DNA of 55,668 nucleotides from a virus. Position numbers and translations under genes: made by a program. Within the stretch, counting starts at the first letter, position 1. Each line of letters begins with the position of its first letter. The notes under the pieces were generated by a model. It ran no database searches. It was not told the DNA's origin and worked only from the letters and a program-made list of their open reading frames with translations. Below, in pieces: positions 34,555-44,832 of this stretch. The stretch is from positions 1 through 55,668 of IMG/VR virus record IMGVR_UViG_3300025872_000070; one strand, given 5' to 3'.

Positions 34555-35328
34555 TTAAGGATTTACATATTCATACCATTTTATTGGGTTAGTAGTACCA
34601 ATTCTTTGATTATTAGTGTCAAATACTTGATATGTTGCGGTGGTTCTATCCAAAGTCACTTTATAATAGAAATATTTGTCAGGATTGAAATTATATCCAT
34701 TAGGTAACACGGATTGTTTTGAATTCATCATTTTTATAAAAAATCCATTTTTAGCGTCAAAGAACTTTGCTGACATATAAAATGTTGATATATCCAAAAA
34801 CTCAGGGTTTCTTAACCAATAAAGAAAAAACCCTTCTTTATCTCCCACGTAATCTAAAACAAAACTAGGTCTATTCATTTGAACTTGGGGTAATAGTGGT
34901 GATACTATACCAGGTTGTGTTAATCCTTGTTGAGTTGGTATAATTACGGTAAAGTAATTTATTTGTTTTGATGTGTCGGGTGAATCATAAAAATCAAGTT
35001 TAAAAAATGATTTAGAAAACTCCTTAGCAAAATAATATATTTCAATATTATTGAATCCCGCTCCTGTATAACTATTTACCCAACTTGTTGAACCTGTTGA
35101 ATAAAAATTAAACTCGTAACTAATTTTTGTTGAGTTGTTTGGTGAGTATGGTTTGTTTGCAAATCTTAGTATTTCAAAATCATTAGGTTTACCAATAACT
35201 TCTTTCACAACTTGTTTTTGGTACTCATCAATACTATCGTCAACACCTGTGAAATTCCATTTTAATTCAATTGGAAAATCAAATGTATGACCTGATTGGG
35301 ATATTAAAAATTTATATTTATTATTCAC
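34555..35328 (-). CDS. baseplate/tail structural protein, 257 aa (GTG start)
   Basis: Beta-rich protein starting NKYKFLISQSGHTFDFPIEL after a GTG at 35328; no in-frame ATG is available before it, and the GTG lies inside the last codons of the upstream gene (8-nt overlap). Tyr/Phe/Asn-rich, without cysteine motifs or membrane segments. The C-terminal half (FYMSAKFFDAKNGFFIKMMN) suggests a lectin-like beta sandwich, but this is a guess. Member of the tail operon. Confidence 0.62.
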   Translation of the reverse strand: MNNKYKFLISQSGHTFDFPIELKWNFTGVDDSIDEYQKQVVKEVIGKPNDFEILRFANKPYSPNNSTKISYEFNFYSTGSTSWVNSYTGAGFNNIEIYYFAKEFSKSFFKLDFYDSPDTSKQINYFTVIIPTQQGLTQPGIVSPLLPQVQMNRPSFVLDYVGDKEGFFLYWLRNPEFLDISTFYMSAKFFDAKNGFFIKMMNSKQSVLPNGYNFNPDKYFYYKVTLDRTTATYQVFDTNNQRIGTTNPIKWYEYVNP

Positions 35329-37096
35329 AATTATCTACTAATGGGTCGTTTATCACACCCGAATTAATTAAGGTGTTGTAATTTGTACCTTCAGGTATTA
35401 TCCTAAACACAATGTTTTTATTTGGATAGTGTCTTCCATTTGTGAATGGGAACTGAACTCCTCTACCTTGTGAGTCCGTGTATCCATAGGAATACAAATC
35501 TCTCCAAAGAAAATTGTTTTCCAAATCAGAGAAGTAGGCATATGATGGTAAGTTATCAATTTCAGATGGAGGTGGTGGTGCGGTTTCAATATAATCTGAA
35601 AATATTCTGATATCCATAGGATAATGTGGTTGATAATAATAACCAAATTGGGGTAATGCATTTGGGTTTACCAAATATCCAGGTGGTATAGGATTCATTT
35701 TAAAATATTGTTGGTTGTAAACAAATTTGTGATATAAATTTGAAACAACTCTTTCAATTTGTTCGTAATCATTCCACTCACACAAATCACCATCAATTTT
35801 TTCACCACTTTTAGGTGTTCTAACATAATTAAATGTTTTATTACCAATAGGTCGGGTCCACGAGAGGGAACCAAACGTAAAATTTGAATTTGAATTGGAT
35901 GTGCTCCACCAATTATTTGGGTATTTTGTAAAATTATTCAGAGGTAAATTAAATTCATACCCTTGTTTCAATTGTCCTGATGTCCACCCAAAATATCCTT
36001 TCCAAACTACCGAAAAGAATAATTGTGACAGAGGTCTATTTTGATTATCCCTATATTTTGTTATGTCAAAATCTTTATTGAAGGAAAGTGTATATGATTG
36101 TCCGTCTTCAAGGGTAGATAATCTAGATTGGTAATTTGGTGTATAAGCACTACTTTCGTATTTTACAACTTTTCTAAATATATTATACTCGAATCCAGCT
36201 TTTGTAAGAGCGTATTCGTTTTCATCATTTAGAATTATGTGTTTTCTTACGTAATATTTTGATATGGTGTCTCCTGTATTATCAGGATTAAGAACTCTTT
36301 TGAAAGTACCTGTAACACCATCGTTGAATGTTGAACCTGTAAAACCATTGTTGAATACATTGAATATAAAATCCTCACTTCCATCAACTCCATCACCCAA
36401 GCTATGTACGGAAAATATGTCTTCTTTTCTATAACTGAAACTTAACTTTACAAAATTTTCTGTTGTTAATCCGTGTTTGACAGGACATCTAAAAGAGACC
36501 AAGTTACTTCCATTTATAATAACATTTTCAATTATAAAAGGAATCCCATCCGAAACTTTCCAATTTAAAGTGGTATTAGTTTTTTCGTCAACAGCTTGTA
36601 AATTTTTATCGTAGTCGTTTTCAATTGGGTAACTCAAATAAAAGTTCCAATTATAAGATGAAGCACTTAGTGGTGTGAACTTTAAGTGTTCATTAGGTGG
36701 TGCCGTATACCCTGATACTTGGTAATCGGTTCTTATAAAATCAAATTCGTTATATTGTGGTAAACCACTCCAATCTACATTTGTATTACATTGGAGTCGA
36801 GCCGAGTACTCTTGATTGACATAATATAAGTTATTTTCAAATGGTGAATAATTGTTGGTTGTTCCGATGTAACTATTCTTAAATAAAACCATAAATTTAC
36901 AACTCGGTCTAAATAAATTTGAACTTTCTCTTTCATCGGTATAAACTTGACTCAAACTTATATCTTGGGACCTATCATATTCATTTTCGAATTTAGTAGT
37001 TTGTTCTAATGAAAAATCAATTGATAAATTAGTATCTGACGCCCCCTTATATCTTTGTGAACCTAAAACTATTCGTATGTCTTGACTATTGTCCAT
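35321..37096 (-). CDS. large baseplate/tail structural protein, 591 aa
   Basis: Begins MDNSQDIRIVLGSQRYKGAS and is rich in Asn, Tyr and Phe with long beta-prone stretches. It contains CPVKHGLTTENFVKL, a motif style seen in baseplate proteins where short loops follow a VKHGL turn. The C-terminal part is Pro/Tyr-rich (YYYQPHYPMDIRIFSDY). No enzyme motif. Its stop overlaps the 257-aa gene by 8 nt and its ATG shares one base with the upstream stop. A baseplate function is inferred from the operon with gp6 and gp25. Confidence 0.65.
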   Translation of the reverse strand: MDNSQDIRIVLGSQRYKGASDTNLSIDFSLEQTTKFENEYDRSQDISLSQVYTDERESSNLFRPSCKFMVLFKNSYIGTTNNYSPFENNLYYVNQEYSARLQCNTNVDWSGLPQYNEFDFIRTDYQVSGYTAPPNEHLKFTPLSASSYNWNFYLSYPIENDYDKNLQAVDEKTNTTLNWKVSDGIPFIIENVIINGSNLVSFRCPVKHGLTTENFVKLSFSYRKEDIFSVHSLGDGVDGSEDFIFNVFNNGFTGSTFNDGVTGTFKRVLNPDNTGDTISKYYVRKHIILNDENEYALTKAGFEYNIFRKVVKYESSAYTPNYQSRLSTLEDGQSYTLSFNKDFDITKYRDNQNRPLSQLFFSVVWKGYFGWTSGQLKQGYEFNLPLNNFTKYPNNWWSTSNSNSNFTFGSLSWTRPIGNKTFNYVRTPKSGEKIDGDLCEWNDYEQIERVVSNLYHKFVYNQQYFKMNPIPPGYLVNPNALPQFGYYYQPHYPMDIRIFSDYIETAPPPPSEIDNLPSYAYFSDLENNFLWRDLYSYGYTDSQGRGVQFPFTNGRHYPNKNIVFRIIPEGTNYNTLINSGVINDPLVDNCE

Positions 37097-40000
37097 TATT
37101 CATCCAATATATCTTCAAAGTTTAAATATTTTCTTCCAAAAATATCGAAAGCGGTTTTACCTTTTTTCAGTCCAAAATAAAAATAATATGGGGCTCCCAT
37201 CGTGAGATATTCTCCGTCTCCTTGATTTGAATCCCAGTCGGCTTGAGCGGCACTAAGGGTTCCACCACCATTTATTCCATATATAAAATCGTGAAAATAT
37301 TTTTCTGAATTTGTATTTTTAGTTCTAAAATACCTTGAAAGTTTATTAATTCTATCCATATCTTGATATCTAAAACTAAAGAAACTATCACTCCTATATC
37401 CGTTGTTAATTGTATTGGTGTACCAAGTATTATCTTGAGTACCAAAAATTGTACCTGCGGTAGTAATTTCATCATGCCATTGATAGTGAGGAACTACTTG
37501 AGAAAATACACCATAATTACTAAATATACAACTATTATTAACAGGTAAATTAGAATTGATTATAGTCCTTTTTGGAGATATCCAATCTTTAAGTTGAGTG
37601 TCCGCTGAAAAGAATATTCCAAATGTTTCATCATTAGGACTCGCGTAAATTGGATTTTGTCCTGATACAGGAGCCGGATAATTTTCCGCTTGGAATGGTG
37701 CGACTCCGAGTTCTGAACTTGTTGAAATTGATTGTGCATAATCCCCATCAACCATTACATTATCTCTCGAAAAGTATGTAAAAATATTTGCTCCCCCTCC
37801 GCCAACAATTTGTTGTATGAAATTAGTATTTGTTAATCTACTTATAATGAATAAATTTAAAATTTCAGATACATCTGAATAAGTTGTAGAATTCAATCTA
37901 TTTACAACATACCCATCAAATTTATCAGATAAAACAATTTCTTGTAAATAATAATTTTTTGGTCCCAAATCCAACATAGTTGTTGGATAATTAAGGTTTT
38001 TAACATTCCCTCCAAAGTCGGGTAAACTAACTCCCAAAAATGAACTTTTTGGTGCTGGCTTTCCTATAAACGCACCCGTAGACAAAAACTTAGTTCCATC
38101 ATAATCAGGTATGAAAGGAGATACTCTATAAAAATAGTTGTTTGTTTTGGGATTCAAAACTACCGTATCTTTACAATATAAACTATATGGTTTATTTCCT
38201 TGTGCCGGTGAAGTGAAAAACCTATCATTAATTATAGGAAAAGCATATAAACTTCCGTTCAACCAATTATTTGTGAACATATGTCCAAAAACATTTCTAC
38301 AAGCACCAAACGCAATACTAGTTCTTGAAATCCATTCACCTAACAATTTGAAATCTTTTGGTAGAGAAAAGAAAATCGCACTGACAAATATGTAACATCC
38401 ATTTTTCATTATGGGTGCTTTTAAAGAACCTGAAAGTCCGTTAGTATAACAATCGTCAGTTTTAGGTTTTACAAGTATAGTACCACCTGACTCATAATAA
38501 CATCCTAATGGGGCGAATCCACCGCAAGTAAAACTATCAAATACCGCATTTGGAACAAAAGAACCTAAGTCATTTTGATTTTCATTTGGAGAAGAGAATT
38601 GTGGTGAGTTGGGGGTTGCGGCCGCAGATGGTGTCGATATTAGACCAACATCTGATAACAAATATATTGAGAAGTTTTGATTATTTTGTAAACAATAGGA
38701 AACCCCGGCATAATTTTGTTGGTTACTTGAAGTAGGTAATCTATCTGACCTCATAACAATTGTATTACCACTTGAACCAAAATTACTTGGATTAATGGTC
38801 ATACTTATACTACCAAAAGAATATGAGAACTCAACTCCGTTTATTGTCCAAGGATTTTCAGAAACATTCTTACCAGGTTGACCGATATCACTATATTCAG
38901 TACCTAACCACGCTTTGTTACTTATAATTGGAAATACACCACCATTATTGGTTGAATTCGTATCTCCGAATTTCGTTGGTCTAACATCAGCAGCTTCACT
39001 TCCACTTGCGGGTCTAGAAGAAATTAATGAACCTCCTTCAACAATTTCATTTATAAAATAACCTCTATTGTATTGGGTTGAAGGGTCATTAATAAATGAT
39101 TTTATATCTTGAGTTGCTGTTATATTATTGACTCCTGTTCTTGCGTTATAATCTAAACCTGACGTGTCGCTCCATTCCCAACAAAAGGCATTTCCCCCTT
39201 TTACATTCAACCCATAAGATGAACTCCAATTTAAAAATACATTTTGTACTCCAAGACTAGGGTAATAATTATTACCTAAACTACTATAAAACTTGGTTAA
39301 ATTTGTTGTAAATGCCGTAAACCCATTTATACCCACACTTGGAACAAAATTGTAGGAAGGGTAATATAGTTTCAACCCCGAATAACCATCAGTTTGATTA
39401 TGACTTGTGATGTTTGAGTGATTAACGTTCAAAAACTTACCCTGAATTGGTACATTCAATTTGTAGTTTCCAGTTATGACTCTTATACCCCAACTTGAGT
39501 AACCAAAAATATAACTCAAATCGAAAGTACATTTTTGACGAGTCGATTGTGGGTCAACTCCTCTTACGCAAATCACAATAACTTGTTTATCATAATCTTT
39601 AAACAAACCTAACGTATTTAATGGTGGGGTTGTTTTGCTGTAGAAATACCAATAGTCATTACATAATAAACAAGGATTCCAATACTTTCTAAAAAAAATA
39701 TAATTTCCGTTATTTAAGAATCTCGGATAGAATGAGTTTGATACTGGAGATGGAGAAACTTTGGTTGAGAAATCACTTACCGTCATCGCGGTGATTACTT
39801 GAAAATATTCAATATCGGTAGGAAATTTTAGGTATTGTGTATCCCCTGTACTTGCTGATATGGTATAAGTTGTTCCTGTAACGTTTCCTGTACCATTAGG
39901 ATTCGCGTATTGTACTTCATAGGGTATAACACCACCGCCATTCAAAGATGTACCTGTAACACTTGTATTACTATAATCATTCAGAGTTGAGCCCGTTAAA

Positions 40001-42387
40001 TTTGGGTCCGTACTCAATATAGGGTTTTGAAAAGAAATGATTCTACCCGCAGCCATATTACTCAACTCTGAACTTGTTAAAGATAGTATTACTACATTAT
40101 CGTAATGGAATGTAGTCGGATTCAAATCCGAGGCAAAAGTTGTTTTAATTCTATTTACACCACCCCCGGGATTGAAAGTTGACCCGTCAAAATATTTTGC
40201 TTTCGTATTAAAAAGATTAATTCTTTCTGATATTGGTAAACTAGTTGTTAAAATTTGTAGTTTATCATCCGTATCGTAAAATTTCGATTGAGGGGCCCTT
40301 GAAAAAGCTGTTGGATTGTTAACATCAATTCCTGACCCAGCAACCATACTTTGATAAGCGCCGGGATTTTCCGTACTTGATAGCCCCACATAAAAGTCGC
40401 CATTCCAATATGGTGTGAGAATTGAATTAACATTATATTGGTCTATATTTGACATTGCACTCGATGTCGCAGGATTTTGAGATGGGTTAGCTCCAGCTGC
40501 GGCCTCCCCCTCAGTACAATTACAAAAATCACAATCAGGATATGTCAAATTAGGTATTGGGAGATTTGTAAAAAACCTCCATAAATTTTTTATTTTATCG
40601 GCTATTTCATCAACGTCATCGAAACTTGGACAATTTGGCGAATTAAAACTAGTATGAAAAAATTTATTTATAGTTTTAATAATTACTTGAATTAAGTAAC
40701 ATAATACCACAAGAAATTTTAACACAAACCTTACAATTACTGATATTACGTAACTGAACAATAATATAAAAAAAGCTAAAATGTGCGTTACAATTAAAAG
40801 TACATAAAAAGCATATCTGAAAATATATAATAAAAAATTAACCGCAACAAAAAGGAAATCGCTTGTGAAATTTGCGTCATTTGTTGGAAATTTGTTATTT
40901 TCACTTTCACAACTTGTGTTTAAATCATCTTTCAATGAAATAATGCGATTTGATAAATACCCATTTCTATATTGTGTAACTAAGCCGGAAACGGTATAGA
41001 CCTTATTATATTGCATATAATAAAACCTATCTTCACAATTAATTGCGTCTTGTATCATTTGTTGACCACGAGAATCACCTGTGAATCCGTAATCATTCCA
41101 ATCTAAACTAAATGAATACGCTCTCATAGCATCAGTATAATCACAAGGAACATTTTGATAAAAACAAGGTGGTGGTGTTGGTAAATCTAAAGGGTCGTAA
41201 GTTGTACTTGTCCAATACTCACGAATATTAGGTACTAAAAAATAACCTCGTTTAACGGGTTCTTTGAGTGTTGGAGGTTGATTCCATTTAATTTTAAATC
41301 TGTATTTAGCACTTGTAGGAACCCCTTTTTTGGGGTCGATTGTAAACACGTTTTCACCAAACTCATTTGTAACGACTCTATCCAAGTTCATTGGGACATC
41401 AATAACCCAGGCTCCATTATCGTCAATTACTTGTCCACCATTTTCTAACTCAAAGGGTTCTAAACCAGGTCTACCATTTACGTCTAAATTAATCATTTGA
41501 CGTATTGCTTTAATTTCACCCGGTCCAGTTGTTAAATTACACAACATACCTTGTTTTAATTTAGGTTTACAATTTCTTTTTTGTGCGGTGTCATCTTCAG
41601 ATGAAAATAATGACCCCATAAAAATTGCGGTTGGAACTAAATTAATGTTTCTTTCGTTAGTTATGTCAAAGTCAACTCGAGTAATACCTAAATTACAAAC
41701 GTCGGGTTCACCCCAAAACGGATTAACCTCCACAATTCTATTCAAAGAAACTATTTGAGGTAACTCTGCTAAATTTGATGATGTTTTGAATGTTGTACCA
41801 TTTGTTTGATTTTCGGTTGCTACACCCATTCTAACCAAATCTTGAGGTGTTAATGAAAATTCACCTATGTCAGACAAATCTATATCAACGTGAATTGTTT
41901 GGTTTCCTAATGGAGCCCCAAAAATTAAAAAGTCACCACTATTATTGGTTCTTGCGGTATATTTGTAATACTTGTCAAAAACTTGAATGTAATACGGATT
42001 TATTAAAACATCTTCTTTATCAAAAAATGTCCCTGTTGGTTGGTGAGCACTATATGATTTTGTATAAGGAAGTAGATTATATCTATATCCATCTTCATTG
42101 AGATTTTCAACGTTTTTATACGGATATAAAGTTGATATAATAGGGTCTAACTCATCGTTAGCGTCCAGAGGTATAAAAACTGAAACTTTTGCATTTGGTA
42201 TACCATAACCATTATTTATAGAAACTCTTCCTACAATAACACCATAATCAGAACAAGGTCTTGTATAAATGTCACTTTGTAATAATTTGAGGGAAAGAAT
42301 CTCTAAAGATTCAAAATCTTGTTCCAATAAGACATTAATTTGTTTGTCTTTACCAACTTCTGTACGGATTCTTACCGATTTTGACAT
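37096..42387 (-). CDS. giant baseplate/tail protein with internal hydrophobic multi-helix segment, 1763 aa
   Basis: The N-terminus holds a carboxypeptidase-regulatory-like beta domain (YGVIVGRVSINNGYGIPNAK, about residues 43-62, then NNSGDFLIFGAPLGN). Around residues 505-575 lies a run of three or four strongly hydrophobic helices (FVAVNFLLYIFRYAFYVLLI, VTHILAFFILLFSYVISVIV, FVLKFLVVLCYLIQVII), followed by a short Cys-rich turn (DCDFCNCTEG). The rest, about residues 600-1763, is beta-rich. Such a hydrophobic core in a virion protein is unusual and could enter the cell envelope during infection. It lies directly downstream of gp6. Confidence 0.7.
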   Translation of the reverse strand: MSKSVRIRTEVGKDKQINVLLEQDFESLEILSLKLLQSDIYTRPCSDYGVIVGRVSINNGYGIPNAKVSVFIPLDANDELDPIISTLYPYKNVENLNEDGYRYNLLPYTKSYSAHQPTGTFFDKEDVLINPYYIQVFDKYYKYTARTNNSGDFLIFGAPLGNQTIHVDIDLSDIGEFSLTPQDLVRMGVATENQTNGTTFKTSSNLAELPQIVSLNRIVEVNPFWGEPDVCNLGITRVDFDITNERNINLVPTAIFMGSLFSSEDDTAQKRNCKPKLKQGMLCNLTTGPGEIKAIRQMINLDVNGRPGLEPFELENGGQVIDDNGAWVIDVPMNLDRVVTNEFGENVFTIDPKKGVPTSAKYRFKIKWNQPPTLKEPVKRGYFLVPNIREYWTSTTYDPLDLPTPPPCFYQNVPCDYTDAMRAYSFSLDWNDYGFTGDSRGQQMIQDAINCEDRFYYMQYNKVYTVSGLVTQYRNGYLSNRIISLKDDLNTSCESENNKFPTNDANFTSDFLFVAVNFLLYIFRYAFYVLLIVTHILAFFILLFSYVISVIVRFVLKFLVVLCYLIQVIIKTINKFFHTSFNSPNCPSFDDVDEIADKIKNLWRFFTNLPIPNLTYPDCDFCNCTEGEAAAGANPSQNPATSSAMSNIDQYNVNSILTPYWNGDFYVGLSSTENPGAYQSMVAGSGIDVNNPTAFSRAPQSKFYDTDDKLQILTTSLPISERINLFNTKAKYFDGSTFNPGGGVNRIKTTFASDLNPTTFHYDNVVILSLTSSELSNMAAGRIISFQNPILSTDPNLTGSTLNDYSNTSVTGTSLNGGGVIPYEVQYANPNGTGNVTGTTYTISASTGDTQYLKFPTDIEYFQVITAMTVSDFSTKVSPSPVSNSFYPRFLNNGNYIFFRKYWNPCLLCNDYWYFYSKTTPPLNTLGLFKDYDKQVIVICVRGVDPQSTRQKCTFDLSYIFGYSSWGIRVITGNYKLNVPIQGKFLNVNHSNITSHNQTDGYSGLKLYYPSYNFVPSVGINGFTAFTTNLTKFYSSLGNNYYPSLGVQNVFLNWSSSYGLNVKGGNAFCWEWSDTSGLDYNARTGVNNITATQDIKSFINDPSTQYNRGYFINEIVEGGSLISSRPASGSEAADVRPTKFGDTNSTNNGGVFPIISNKAWLGTEYSDIGQPGKNVSENPWTINGVEFSYSFGSISMTINPSNFGSSGNTIVMRSDRLPTSSNQQNYAGVSYCLQNNQNFSIYLLSDVGLISTPSAAATPNSPQFSSPNENQNDLGSFVPNAVFDSFTCGGFAPLGCYYESGGTILVKPKTDDCYTNGLSGSLKAPIMKNGCYIFVSAIFFSLPKDFKLLGEWISRTSIAFGACRNVFGHMFTNNWLNGSLYAFPIINDRFFTSPAQGNKPYSLYCKDTVVLNPKTNNYFYRVSPFIPDYDGTKFLSTGAFIGKPAPKSSFLGVSLPDFGGNVKNLNYPTTMLDLGPKNYYLQEIVLSDKFDGYVVNRLNSTTYSDVSEILNLFIISRLTNTNFIQQIVGGGGANIFTYFSRDNVMVDGDYAQSISTSSELGVAPFQAENYPAPVSGQNPIYASPNDETFGIFFSADTQLKDWISPKRTIINSNLPVNNSCIFSNYGVFSQVVPHYQWHDEITTAGTIFGTQDNTWYTNTINNGYRSDSFFSFRYQDMDRINKLSRYFRTKNTNSEKYFHDFIYGINGGGTLSAAQADWDSNQGDGEYLTMGAPYYFYFGLKKGKTAFDIFGRKYLNFEDILDE

Positions 42388-42401
42388 TTAATAACTTTTA
42401 A

Positions 42402-42409
42402 CATAAATA
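42402..42409 (-). promoter_or_regulatory. TATTTATG motif, candidate phage promoter
   Basis: TATTTATG on the leftward strand, 14 nt before the ATG of the 1763-aa gene at 42387; partly inside the inverted repeat at 42406-42445. Confidence 0.4.
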
Positions 42410-42445
42410 GTTTATTTGAGTTTTTATATAAAAACATAAACTATT
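42406..42445. other. nested inverted repeat between gp6 and the 1763-aa gene
   Basis: Outer arms AATAGTTTAT (42406-42415) and ATAAACTATT (42436-42445) are perfect complements. They enclose a perfect 16-nt palindrome GTTTTTATATAAAAAC (42420-42435). Together they form one long AT-rich hairpin with a 4-nt bulge in the 76-nt gap. It has no strong U-tract; it could be a weak terminator, an RNA-processing site or a promoter-associated structure. Confidence 0.5.
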
Positions 42446-42463
42446 CTCGTTAAAAATAAATTA

Positions 42464-44302
42464 TCAAGCGAAATTGATATTTTGGAAATTGTTAACCCTT
42501 ACGGTAATATCTTTACCCGGATATCGGATTTGGTATGTTTGATTTGGTTCGGCAAATATGGTATCATATATCAAACCAATTTCTCTCGTTGTGGAATTTA
42601 TATATGCTTGAGAGGTTTGTGAAGAACTATATTGTCCACCTACATTATTATAAAATTGCATTCCTGCTATGTTGATTACTCCGTTTTCACTTTGAATTAA
42701 TCTTTTCAGTTCTGATACATTAACGTTTTGACCCATCGTTCTATTGGCGGGTTCAAAAAAGTCAGATATAATATTAACTATTCTGGATATAACGGAACCT
42801 TGATTTTGAGTATTATCTAAAACAACATCTAAATTTACACTTAAATCAATCACATTAGCGGATTCAATATAAATGTAATCATTAATCATTCTATAATTTG
42901 ACAAATAATTTGCAACGTTATTTTTTAAAGTGTTTGATATAATTTCAGTCAACTTACCATTCTCATCGTAAGATAACATTTGAATTATGATTTTATTATT
43001 CTGTTCAGTTATTGCCACTTTCGCTGGTGCTCCAAACTGAGAAGGCATAGTTCTTATTATTGAATTATAATCATTTACGGTTACCGCTCTTTGTTGTGCC
43101 GCAAAATTGTAAGTTGTTAAATATCTAACTTCTTCGATTGTTGGATTATTAGCCCCACCAATAGCGGCTGTAACGTTTGTTACAATTAATGAATTCTTAA
43201 CCGATGTGTTTACTGATGTTGAAGGTCCATTTATTGAAAAATATACCGTACCTACTTGAGTAATAACATCAACCCCTAAGTTACTTGAAACACCTCCACC
43301 AACTCTATATTGAATGAATAATGTTGAATTAGCCTTTAACACACTACCTAAGGCAAAGTTATTTGAATATTTATATAAATCTAGTTTGTATCCGTTTCTT
43401 GCGAATTCTCTTAATTGTTCGTCCGCCGATTGACTACCACCACCAAATATTACTCTGAAAAATCCTTCAGGTGTAAACTCTGTTATAAATTTACTATTTG
43501 TTTGTATATACTTCCCAACCTTTAAACCTGGATTATCAGCTACCTTAGTTGGGTCTTCAACAAACACTCTATCCTGAATTAAAGAATCAACTTCATACCA
43601 TCTGTTATCTACCCCTAAAAATTCGTTTGTATCAGGAACATTTGCATAATTTGTACCATCTTTGAGTAAAACACTTGTAATCCCTAAGACATTTTTTTCG
43701 GGTAAAAATAATTCAAAAAATGGTCTAATATCATTTGGTGTAATAACTCTTTTGAATACTTTAGTTAATCCATTAACAACCGTTTCTCTCTTTGTTATTG
43801 TATAATTTAATAATTTATTATTAGCGTCAAAGTTTGGTATTTTAATCCTATTAGGATAACCTTCAGCGTTTATTGCAGACGCAAAATCAACATCATAAAC
43901 CAACTCAAACACTTGACCCGCACCAAAAAATTGGGAACCTCGTCTTAACAATCCACAATATCTTAAATCTTCAGAATCTCCAAACGCAGGTACGGTAATT
44001 GATAAATCAACCATAGCAACTGAAGGTCTTTGACCTGGTACTTTTAACCCGTATGTTCTAGCAATATTATAAATGGAAGATTTTTGTTGAGCGTATTGTA
44101 ATACGGTTTCTTGTATACTTCTATCTATATTAAATTGTAAGTTATCCGTTACAGCCGCGTTCAAATCCATAAGTGCGGAAAAAACCGCCGCATCGTTAAA
44201 GTTTTGAACTAAGTCAGGATAATACGTTCTTGTAAAATTGATTAATTCAGTTCTTATGGATTGAAAATCTCTTGTAGTATATGATATTTTTTTATTAGCC
44301 AT
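42464..44302 (-). CDS. 6: baseplate wedge protein, T4 gp6-like
   Basis: 612 aa. The N-terminal region (YTTRDFQSIRTELINFTRTY, then FNDAAVFSALMDLNAAVTDN and YGLKVPGQRPS) is the typical start of gp6/Baseplate_J-type wedge proteins. A central beta region carries FRVIFGGGSQSADEQL. The C-terminal part (NAANRTMGQNVNVSELKRLI type, ending IRYPGKDITVRVNNF) is also familiar. gp6 forms the inner wedge ring of the contractile-tail baseplate. It lies 7 nt after the gp25 gene, the expected neighbour. Confidence 0.88.
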   Translation of the reverse strand: MANKKISYTTRDFQSIRTELINFTRTYYPDLVQNFNDAAVFSALMDLNAAVTDNLQFNIDRSIQETVLQYAQQKSSIYNIARTYGLKVPGQRPSVAMVDLSITVPAFGDSEDLRYCGLLRRGSQFFGAGQVFELVYDVDFASAINAEGYPNRIKIPNFDANNKLLNYTITKRETVVNGLTKVFKRVITPNDIRPFFELFLPEKNVLGITSVLLKDGTNYANVPDTNEFLGVDNRWYEVDSLIQDRVFVEDPTKVADNPGLKVGKYIQTNSKFITEFTPEGFFRVIFGGGSQSADEQLREFARNGYKLDLYKYSNNFALGSVLKANSTLFIQYRVGGGVSSNLGVDVITQVGTVYFSINGPSTSVNTSVKNSLIVTNVTAAIGGANNPTIEEVRYLTTYNFAAQQRAVTVNDYNSIIRTMPSQFGAPAKVAITEQNNKIIIQMLSYDENGKLTEIISNTLKNNVANYLSNYRMINDYIYIESANVIDLSVNLDVVLDNTQNQGSVISRIVNIISDFFEPANRTMGQNVNVSELKRLIQSENGVINIAGMQFYNNVGGQYSSSQTSQAYINSTTREIGLIYDTIFAEPNQTYQIRYPGKDITVRVNNFQNINFA

Positions 44303-44309
44303 ATATCAT

Positions 44310-44768
44310 TTAAATATTGATGATTACAAAATCACTCGAATTGAATGTATCGTCTTGGATAGTATAATCTATTTTTATTTTTGCTGTATGTTCTTTAGTA
44401 CCAATTCCTGGTACTCGGTAAACTCTATCATCATTAGAATTTATGTAAGTACCTTTATCTTCTTCACCATCTGATGCGGGTTGAATAGTAATTTTATTTA
44501 TTAATAAATTTGGAATGTATTCTTCCACCGAATCTCTGATTTCATTTTCCAATTCAGAAAATGTCAATCCATCCATAGGTTCAAATAAATATTCATATAA
44601 TCTCGTCCCAAAATCAGGTAAATAATATCTTGTACCCTTTCTTGTTAATAGAAGATGAACTAAATCCGTTCTGATTTCTTCATCAGTTGTATTTGACATA
44701 TCCAAATACCCACCATTAAAAGAATCTCGGAACGGAAAATTAATACCATATGTTGGCTCTTTTGCCAT
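44310..44768 (-). CDS. 25: baseplate wedge protein, T4 gp25-like
   Basis: 152 aa with the GPW/gp25 family layout. An N-terminal GINFPFRDS is followed by a helix (DEEIRTDLVHLLLTRKGTRY), then LPDFGTRLYEYLFEP, the conserved core of gp25 and type VI secretion TssE-like wedge proteins. A second helix follows (FSELENEIRDSVEEYIPNL) and a beta C-terminus. gp25 connects the wedge to the sheath and helps trigger contraction. First gene of the long leftward tail operon, with a TATTTATT motif 6 nt upstream and a terminator just before that. Confidence 0.9.
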   Translation of the reverse strand: MAKEPTYGINFPFRDSFNGGYLDMSNTTDEEIRTDLVHLLLTRKGTRYYLPDFGTRLYEYLFEPMDGLTFSELENEIRDSVEEYIPNLLINKITIQPASDGEEDKGTYINSNDDRVYRVPGIGTKEHTAKIKIDYTIQDDTFNSSDFVIINI

Positions 44769-44774
44769 CTACAT

Positions 44775-44782
44775 AATAAATA
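44775..44782 (-). promoter_or_regulatory. TATTTATT motif, candidate promoter of the baseplate operon
   Basis: TATTTATT on the leftward strand, 6 nt before the ATG of gp25 and 21 nt downstream of the terminator U-tract; well placed to start the 18-kb tail operon. Confidence 0.5.
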
Positions 44783-44802
44783 TACTTCAATAAAAATTTT
44801 TG

Positions 44803-44831
44803 AAAATAAAAAAACCCGATATATATCGGGT
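44803..44831 (-). terminator. rho-independent terminator after nrdA
   Basis: On the leftward strand a perfect palindrome ACCCGATATATATCGGGT (44814-44831) runs straight into TTTTTTTATTTTC. This is a textbook intrinsic terminator at the end of the replication/nrd operon, ahead of the baseplate operon. Confidence 0.88.
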
Positions 44832-44832
44832 C

